From assembly GCF_001940785.1 (NCBI RefSeq), contig NZ_MSLS01000009.1, positions 103,238-160,521 on the forward strand: a stretch of 57,284 nt of DNA, written 5' to 3'. Below, in pieces: positions 52,601 through 57,284 of the stretch; the first letter of the stretch is position 1; each line of letters starts with the position of its first letter. Made by a program: the position numbers and the translations under genes. The stretch is from Bacillus sp. MRMR6. GTDB lineage: Bacteria; Bacillota; Bacilli; Bacillales; Cytobacillaceae. The notes below the pieces were generated by a model. It was not told the origin of the DNA. It worked only from the letters and a program-made list of their open reading frames with translations, and searched no databases.

Positions 52601-54658
52601 ATTGTTCAGAAAGATTTTCTCAGGATTGTAATCGTCTGCAGCGATATTCAATCCGCCCATAACGTTCAATTCATTATTTGTAGTGCCTGGTACAACGATC
52701 GGAACATCGTTACTATACGGAGGTCCTACTACAAGAGCATTTGGGAATGAAACGCGCATGAATTCTAGAGATTCCCAGAAATCGATACCATCTTCTTCTG
52801 GATCAAAAGATTTCATTCCATCATTATCAATAATTTTGTTTGGAGGAAAAATATCTTTGCCTATTACAAGTGCTTCAGGTAGAGCTGCTGCTCCTTGTGA
52901 AGTACCTGCAGTTGCCTTGATAGTTGTTTTAGAGATGCCATTATTAACTTCTGCAACTGTTCCGTCAACAGAAACTTTAGTACCAACAATGAAACCGTGA
53001 GCCGTTAACGATACTTCAATCGCTTCTGATGTTGCAGGGTCATTATCAGCGTTTTCAACATCTTGCATAACAAAGCTGTTTCTATTGAAAACGTGCGTTA
53101 CCACACCAGTGATGTTTGTAACGGAAGCCCCATTATATTCAGATACATGTCCTTTTCCTTGAATATCATGGATTTTAACGCCTTCAGTATTTAATATTTT
53201 ATAAGTAAAGCTGAACACTTCACTTACTTCTTCACCTTTTACTGCAATGGCTTTAATCGTTGTTTCACCAGTTGATAATGCTATTGGTTCCACATACTTT
53301 ATGCTTGCTGCAGTAGGTTCAGTACCATTTGTTGTGTAGTAGATTTCAGCACCCTCAAGGCCTGATTTCAACTCAATTTTTGTACCAGTTGGAACAACGC
53401 CCTGTGACTGTGTAACATAAACAGCTGGTTTGTTAACTAAGTCAAAGCTATCAAGACCAGTCGTTACTAGGTTGAAACCAGTATCATCTTTTGAGCCATT
53501 TCCAATAATATGAACTAGGTCGCCTACATTATAATGTTTTACTAAATCATCATAGTTAGCGCCAGCACGATTATCCTGAATAACCCTTACAGTTTCGCCA
53601 CTTTCAAATTTAGCTTGGATAGTAGCAGTTCCGAAGCTATCCTTAGTCATTTCTGTGATTGTTACTCTTTCAAGCTTCAGTAATTCTCCCTGTGTAGATT
53701 CATCTACTGCCTTTACAGACTGTGCGGCAGGAAGTACATTTCCACTGGAAACAACGACAACCTCAGTTGGCACAATTTGTAATTGAGTTTTATAGGTTGC
53801 TAACTTACCAGTGATTTTTATAAAATCACCTTTGGTTACATTTTGTGTGCTCCTATAAACATATATACCAGCAGTAGCATCTTGCAGGAATAACTCTCCA
53901 GCACCCAAAAGGCCTGAATTAGTTGTTGCGATCCCCTCAATTGTTACCACTTCTCCTACAGCTGCTTTACGTGCATCTGCAATGGAAATAGCAGGAACCG
54001 GTTCTGGTTCAGTTGGTTCAGTTGGTTCACCAGGCTCGGAAGCTGTGTCCATAGTGTGTTTGCCTAGGTCGGTAAAAACATTATTCCCTAAATTAGTCCA
54101 TTCTTTGGTTCTATCAAAGGTATCATCAATAATGGTATCTCCTGATAGAACATTACTGTTTCTAACAAGCGTCATATCTATTAGAACATTTTCAACTGAT
54201 CCAACTTGACCAATTGAATCAACTGCTGTTCCGTTTTTCTTTAGAACGATTTGGTCGTTACCATTAAAATTAATAACAGTTTTGCTTTCATCGATTTTGT
54301 CAGCTACCTTTACGATATCAGCATGTGCATCTGAACGAGAGATAACGTATGTTTTACCACTCGCAAGCTTGCCATCTAATGGTAAGATATTACTCGTAGT
54401 ACGGGTTCCAGTAGTAGCAGAAGCACTATTATTATAGTGTTCAAGAGTATACGCACTTAGGTCGATTTCTGCACCTGTACCATTGTAGAGTTCAATAGCC
54501 TTATTAAAGCTGCTGCCCTCAATGTATTCTGAGATAATTAAATCTGTAGCTAAAGCCGTTTCAGCCTTTGCATTAAGATTGCCGGCTGGTGAGATTAAGC
54601 TTATAAGCAAAGCAAGCACCGTGACAATACTCATACTCTTTCGATTTCTTCTCTTCAT
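49616..54658 (-). CDS. Wall-anchored extracellular nuclease / 5'-nucleotidase fusion
   Basis: A 1680-residue surface protein. Signal peptide 1-33; lamin-tail-like domain about 37-180; OB-fold nuclease-associated modules about 222-405 and 495-600; a chitobiase-like beta module about 412-488; an endonuclease/exonuclease/phosphatase domain 742-1046 (NVENF, Glu785, GAHLNSKGGD, AGDMND, SDHD); a metallophosphatase domain 1048-1320 (HTNDTH, HAGDAL, GNHEFD, ALTHIG, GGHSHT); 5'-nucleotidase C-terminal domain 1345-1530 (NGGGIRAG, KGGDGYDVF); PGEE and PGQN repeats 1565-1626; sortase signal LPNTA 1645-1649, helix and RRKR. It should cut extracellular DNA/RNA and dephosphorylate nucleotides on the cell wall, supplying nucleosides and phosphate. 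It resembles YhcR in plan but is longer. No sortase gene was seen. Confidence 0.93.
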   Translation of the reverse strand: MKRRNRKSMSIVTVLALLISLISPAGNLNAKAETALATDLIISEYIEGSSFNKAIELYNGTGAEIDLSAYTLEHYNNSASATTGTRTTSNILPLDGKLASGKTYVISRSDAHADIVKVADKIDESKTVINFNGNDQIVLKKNGTAVDSIGQVGSVENVLIDMTLVRNSNVLSGDTIIDDTFDRTKEWTNLGNNVFTDLGKHTMDTASEPGEPTEPTEPEPVPAISIADARKAAVGEVVTIEGIATTNSGLLGAGELFLQDATAGIYVYRSTQNVTKGDFIKITGKLATYKTQLQIVPTEVVVVSSGNVLPAAQSVKAVDESTQGELLKLERVTITEMTKDSFGTATIQAKFESGETVRVIQDNRAGANYDDLVKHYNVGDLVHIIGNGSKDDTGFNLVTTGLDSFDLVNKPAVYVTQSQGVVPTGTKIELKSGLEGAEIYYTTNGTEPTAASIKYVEPIALSTGETTIKAIAVKGEEVSEVFSFTYKILNTEGVKIHDIQGKGHVSEYNGASVTNITGVVTHVFNRNSFVMQDVENADNDPATSEAIEVSLTAHGFIVGTKVSVDGTVAEVNNGISKTTIKATAGTSQGAAALPEALVIGKDIFPPNKIIDNDGMKSFDPEEDGIDFWESLEFMRVSFPNALVVGPPYSNDVPIVVPGTTNNELNVMGGLNIAADDYNPEKIFLNNVGSDFRSGDKFDGNIVGIITYASANGYQVDTVNLPPIIKSDLKQEVTHIVPSEEKLTVASYNVENFSNNTANTPDHKVARIAETFVQNMKSPDIITLVEVQDNDGETNSGNTDASESYNRLINAIKVAGGPTYAWTDVAPVNNTNGGAPGGNIRVGYLYNSERVSLVQGTKGTGTQANAWTEEGNLTLNPGVVNPAKYSGTRKPIAAEFEFQGQRVVVIGAHLNSKGGDESLWGASQPPKLGSEAQRIELAREINNFVKAGLAKNPALNVIVAGDMNDFEFTPVLDTLKGNVLTNMVEKVPAEDRFSYFFGGNNQVLDHVLVTNNLVSNTAVDMIHINANFTEAQGQASDHDPLLVQIDFPDLTIIHTNDTHSALDMLPRTVTAVKDIRGTIPGALLLHAGDALTGTLYFNEFQGKADLAMMNLMGFDAMTFGNHEFDLGSSPEGHQALVDFVKGANFPFVSANVDFSKDAKFDGLFQDSVVTEFENGKIYNGIIKEVNGEKVGIFGLTTEETAEISSPGSIAFENYLDEARKAVAALEAQGVKRIVALTHIGYDDNGAIDNDLLLAEHVEGIDVIVGGHSHTALTKPVVVAKDATPTVIVQTGNSNGNLGVLNVEFDDHGVVTAHNGRLIAINNTIAEDAEAVSVLQPFKTRVTEISNEEIGVSSPINLESPRTNGDNTKPSVRKNETILGNLITDGMLEKAKAFTGKNVIMALQNGGGIRAGINAGPITVGEILTVLPFNNTLATMDLTGAELKEAFEISLSQYPVENGGFLHMAGGKVVYDPSKPAGARIVSVSYLDANGKYVAVQDGVTYTIATNAFTAKGGDGYDVFAKAYAEGRVTDLGLSDWENFREHLVSIGSAGIPTEIEGRIVDVSSVPGEEPGEEPGEEPGEEPGEEPGQNPGQNPGQNPGQNPGQNPGQNPGQNPGQNPGQNPGQNPGEKPVQNPGKEPVQNPGKGLPNTATNNFNILLVGLMLVLAGSGLYFIRRKRTTQN
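49781..49966. repeat. In-gene tandem repeats coding PGEE and PGQN
   Basis: 12-bp units encode five PGEE then ten PGQN blocks, ending with PGEKPV-type variants. They form a Pro-rich wall-spanning stalk before the LPNTA anchor. Units can expand or contract in frame, so length may vary between strains. Confidence 0.92.
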
Positions 54659-55006
54659 GTTTCTCCCCCTTAAAACTGAAATCTTTGTAAAAACCGTACC
54701 CAGATCGTATTGCGTTAACTCCGTACATCAATTGCACTTTTTAGGAAATTTTGCTGTTTGAAAATCTTATCCTAGCACTTTACGAATGAAAGAGTTTACA
54801 AGTTAACGCCTGCAAAACCGATACTCATCAAAAATTACTAGTATTTGAATATCAAAGCAATCATACTAAACTAAAACAGAAGTAAATTTCTGAAATTATT
54901 CTAGTATTAAAATACAGCAATCAAATCCCTTACACGATTATATAATCCTAGAACACTATTAACAAGAGAATTATTCCGAAAATTGTCGAAATATCTGGTA
55001 AAAAAA
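54659..55006. other. AT-rich leader upstream of the nuclease gene
   Basis: About 350 bp without a gene. It holds the ribosome site AAGGGGGAG of the nuclease gene and must hold its promoter, but I see no convincing -35/-10 pair or riboswitch. Confidence 0.5.
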
Positions 55007-55032
55007 ACGCATGGGGACGGTTCTTATGCGTC
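55007..55032. repeat. Copy M, half of the hairpin repeat
   Basis: ACGCATGGGGACGGTTCTTATGCGT: the foot of the repeat enclosed by its own short ACGCAT/ATGCGT inverted repeat, a different arrangement from the other copies. Confidence 0.75.
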
Positions 55033-55230
55033 CTTACTGCAACCGTACACATCCCCCCTTCTTTATCTTCTAAAAATTACCACCACTCTTTGGCATAACA
55101 AACAAATCATCAACCATTTCTAACAGCAATTGTGCTCATCTGTTTAGTAATAAGGATTGTGCCTTAACTAAAAAAGGGCGTATCCTACCTGGATTAGCAC
55201 CCTGTTATGTTTTTACAGTGTCGAGGTCAC
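55033..55230. other. Intergenic stretch with no recognised feature
   Basis: About 200 bp between repeat copies M and N. A weak stem (TATCC with GGATTA inside GGG/CCC) is at about 55179-55203. Nothing else is supported. Confidence 0.4.
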
Positions 55231-55231
55231 A

Positions 55232-55294
55232 CACGGGGACGGTTCTTCTGCTACTTTATTTAATAAGAAAATAAAGCAGGAGAACCGTCCCTCT
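55232..55294. repeat. Copy N of the hairpin repeat with an AT-rich centre
   Basis: ACGGGGACGGTTCTTCTGCT, then an AT-rich inverted centre (TTTATT ... AATAAA), then AGCAGGAGAACCGTCCCTCT. The centre differs from the CTTCC/GGAAG of other copies yet still pairs. Confidence 0.88.
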
Positions 55295-55305
55295 GTACGC
55301 AAAGT

Positions 55306-55671
55306 TTAGTTTTTAAGGAGTGTTAAGTGCCCGACGATTTCTTTCGCTTCAAATTTCCCCATCGGTGGAAGGGCAATAACGGTCAAAGAACCTGACTTAA
55401 CCTCGGTTAAACCACTATCACGTACACTGAAAAACCCACTTTTTTCTAACTTTTCAAGCTCGGCTTGTTTCCCCTTTAAAATCACTTTTTTCATTCCTAT
55501 TTTTACCCATTCTACAAACTTTTCATGCCGTTCAGGAAAAGAGGATTGCGTAGACATCAGGTTAATCGTACTAATCGTTGCCGCATGAGCCACTTGTGCT
55601 GCTGTCTTCCCCTTCGACATATGTAAATCCTGATTGACAATAAAGTATTGAACGAGATCCTGTTTATCCAT
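55306..55671 (-). CDS. PTH2-type peptidyl-tRNA hydrolase
   Basis: A 121-residue protein of the PTH2 (archaeal/eukaryotic Bit1) family. QYFIVNQDLHMSKGKTAAQ followed by VAHAA is the catalytic segment; SLTVIALPPM and EIVGHLTLLKN close the fold. PTH2 releases tRNA from stalled peptidyl-tRNA and is usual in archaea and eukaryotes, while bacteria rely on the unrelated Pth. Here it would supplement Pth or act on another amide. GAGGA lies 10 nt before the ATG. It has no operon partner. Confidence 0.88.
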   Translation of the reverse strand: MDKQDLVQYFIVNQDLHMSKGKTAAQVAHAATISTINLMSTQSSFPERHEKFVEWVKIGMKKVILKGKQAELEKLEKSGFFSVRDSGLTEVKSGSLTVIALPPMGKFEAKEIVGHLTLLKN

Positions 55672-56006
55672 CCATGATCAGTCCTCATTTATAAATTTTT
55701 TCCCACAACCAGAAGCTGCTAGCCCACTTCGATTATCCTCGCAACTTCAATAATATTTCCATTTTTTGATATATCATAGCAAAATGAATCACCGATGTCA
55801 GGTTTGAGAAAAAATGACCAATTAGTAATCCAAATCATCTTGTTGATGAAAGGTCCGAATATATTTGCTCCAAACCTTTCAGTACCCCATCAACGCTTTA
55901 AGAAAAGCCACTAGTACCGTCCCCATGTTCATTTCACCGCCTAGTATTTTATGCTAAAATAGTAAAAAACATATGTTCTTTCAGAGAAGATTGGAGGATA
56001 AATGAA
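55672..56006. other. Intergenic region with the yhaM promoter and a half repeat
   Basis: About 335 bp. Half repeat (copy O) at 55913-55930; an extended -10-like TATGCTAAAAT at about 55950-55960; GGAGG at 55991-55995 serves yhaM. No gene is seen. Confidence 0.5.
55913..55930. repeat. Copy O, right foot of the hairpin repeat
   Basis: AGTACCGTCCCCATGTTC, matching the right foot only; no partner arm nearby. Confidence 0.6.
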
Positions 56007-56987
56007 ATGGCTGTTTCCTGTTTATTAGAGGTTGTCCCAGGCGAATCCTTCGCCGGTTTTTGCCTGATTAAAGGAGTGAAATCGGATAAAACCAAAAAAG
56101 GTGATCCATATCTCGATGTAACGGTTGGAAAAAAGCATAAGGTCGTCGAGTGCAAGCTGTGGAACAACGGGTTTGAAGGAAGGACCGTTGAAGAAATGCT
56201 GACCATATTCACAAATGGAGCCGTCCTGCACATTAGCGGCAATGCATCTGAATACAACGGAAGGCTTCAAATGACGATTAACGATTTCCACATTCCGAGT
56301 AACGACGAAGTGGACTTGAGTGACTATATCGATAGCGCCCCAGAGTCCATTGAAAATATGGAAAAAGAAATTCTTTCATTTATTGATGAAATCAAAATTC
56401 CGATCTTGCACCAAATCACCTCTGATTTGTTTGAAGAAAACAAGAAATACTTCATGACTCATGTAGCCGCAGTGAAAATGCATCATAATTTTCGTTCGGG
56501 TCTGGCGTATCATACCCTTTCACTTCTTCGGATTTGTAAAAGCATTTGTGACCAATATGGTGAATCAGTAAATCGGAGCAAGATGTATGCAGCACTTACG
56601 CTTCATGATATGGGAAAAATCGTGGAGATGTCTCGCAATTATACCGCTCCAGAATACACCCTTTTCGGAAAATTTTTAGGCCATATTCAAATCGTAAACC
56701 AGATGATTGACCGAAAGTTAGTGCTGATCCGTAATGAACGAGCTGTTTCTAATGATGAAGTGACGGTGGTCTATGAATTAATGAACATTATCTCAAGTCA
56801 TCACGGTCCTCTCAACAACGGCTGGGGAAGTACAGCGGAACCGATTACGTTAGAAGCTCACCTTTGCCACATGATCGATAATATCGACGCAAAAATCAAC
56901 ATGATCACCAAAGCAACAGTCGACATGCAAGAAGGAGAAGTACAAAAAGTCTGGGGACTCGGTAACATCTATAAACCTAAAAAGTGA
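56007..56987 (+). CDS. yhaM: 3'-5' exoribonuclease YhaM
   Basis: A 326-residue protein with an N-terminal OB-fold (RNA binding, residues 10-98) and an HD phosphohydrolase domain: HHNFRSGLAYHT at 159-170, LHDMGK with His200 and Asp201, and SSHHG later. YhaM degrades RNA from the 3' end in Gram-positives. GGAGG is 9 nt before the ATG. The TGA stop lies in the edge of repeat copy P, so even this conserved gene ends against the repeat. Confidence 0.95.
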   Translation: MAVSCLLEVVPGESFAGFCLIKGVKSDKTKKGDPYLDVTVGKKHKVVECKLWNNGFEGRTVEEMLTIFTNGAVLHISGNASEYNGRLQMTINDFHIPSNDEVDLSDYIDSAPESIENMEKEILSFIDEIKIPILHQITSDLFEENKKYFMTHVAAVKMHHNFRSGLAYHTLSLLRICKSICDQYGESVNRSKMYAALTLHDMGKIVEMSRNYTAPEYTLFGKFLGHIQIVNQMIDRKLVLIRNERAVSNDEVTVVYELMNIISSHHGPLNNGWGSTAEPITLEAHLCHMIDNIDAKINMITKATVDMQEGEVQKVWGLGNIYKPKK

Positions 56988-57004
56988 CACAGGGACGGTT
57001 CTTA
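56982..57004. repeat. Copy P, left half of the hairpin repeat
   Basis: AGTGACACAGGGACGGTTCT with no right arm. Its TGA is the yhaM stop codon. Confidence 0.8.
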
Positions 57005-57033
57005 AAGCGGACAATCGGAAGTTTTGCGCGTAA

Positions 57034-57071
57034 AAAGGCACAACTAGCGTTAATGAGCTAGTTGTGCCTTT
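57034..57071 (+). terminator. Terminator downstream of yhaM
   Basis: Perfect 15-bp stem, AAAGGCACAACTAGC with its complement, 8-nt loop, ending CCTTT. The lack of a longer T run makes it moderate. The 57072-57284 tail holds no feature I can support. Confidence 0.75.
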
Positions 57072-57284
57072 GATGATTTTTAAGCAGAAGATCATAGCGC
57101 AAAATTTTTGATTGCCAGAGAAGAATGAAGTCGCGGCCCTCGCTAATGAACTAAAATATGGTAACCCCACCAAAAATAAATTTTTATTCGTTGAAGGATT
57201 TTTTCAATTTACGTCGTATTGGGGATTCAATCCGATACCTATTTTTCATACATTTTTATACAAGTGTTCGCAACTATTATACAG

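Noticed and set aside
1012..57004. Treating every GGGACGG hairpin as an ordinary intrinsic terminator
   Set aside because: Most lack a T run, share sequence in loops and flanks, and several stand next to separate true terminators (for example 49569-49604).
57198..57284. Open rightward frame (KDFFNLRRIGDSIRYLFF) running off the right edge
   Set aside because: Too short to judge, no ribosome site before the TTG, and no recognisable family.

Overview
The window looks like chromosomal DNA of a low-to-moderate GC member of the Bacillaceae. The pointers are Fur boxes, LPNTA sortase anchoring, YhaM, PutB/RocA-type proline genes, AGGAGG ribosome binding sites and GTG/TTG starts. The genus cannot be fixed from this window alone. 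No rRNA, tRNA, CRISPR array, phage or intact transposase was seen. It is an accessory-type stretch rich in transport and catabolic operons. At least 16 sites carry whole, split or half copies of one hairpin-forming repeat with a GGGACGGTTCT foot.

Layout. 1-3746: PepSY membrane protein (cut by the left edge), a 7TM-PAS-GGDEF diguanylate cyclase and an AEC transporter. 3824-9742: divergent, Fur-controlled iron region. Leftward lie a ferredoxin/flavodoxin-NADP reductase and an AddB/Cas4-like Fe-S protein; rightward lies a hydroxamate-siderophore importer, fhuC-fhuD-fhuB-fhuG. 9773-10583: remnant of an amino acid permease. 10687-19092: leftward catabolic cluster of RpiR regulator, sarcosine-oxidase-like FAD enzyme, hydantoinase/oxoprolinase A and B, a small membrane protein, an SSS symporter and an SDR. 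19249-21371: MetE-family (YxjG-like) enzyme and a LysR regulator. 21519-22296: a CBO0543-like fragment and a DUF2798 membrane protein. 22406-29014: leftward cluster of GntR regulator, argininosuccinate-lyase paralogue, TAXI-TRAP binding protein and permease, and an opine-dehydrogenase-family enzyme. 29813-34041: proline catabolism (PutB, RocA-type) with a divergent sigma-54 activator and a clear -24/-12 promoter. 34109-40402: UPF0316 protein, creatinase-like M24 protein, CocE/NonD hydrolase, BCCT transporter and a divergent TetR regulator. 40657-47163: MATE exporter and a Fur-boxed nikABCDE-like importer. 47354-49468: MerR regulator with a divergent MFS drug exporter. 49616-54658: a 1680-residue wall-anchored nuclease/5'-nucleotidase. 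55306-56987: PTH2-type peptidyl-tRNA hydrolase and YhaM.

How the genes work together. Two Fur-controlled import systems (fhu and nik-like) point to strong metal scavenging. The reductase and Fe-S protein opposite fhu could release iron from the imported siderophore. The hyu cluster, opine/ArgH cluster, proline operon and creatinase-like/BCCT group are each a regulator, a transporter and C-N bond-cleaving enzymes. Together they suggest a soil saprophyte using nitrogenous small molecules. The repeat is tied to gene ends: it supplies stop codons to four genes and the C-terminal residues of two more.
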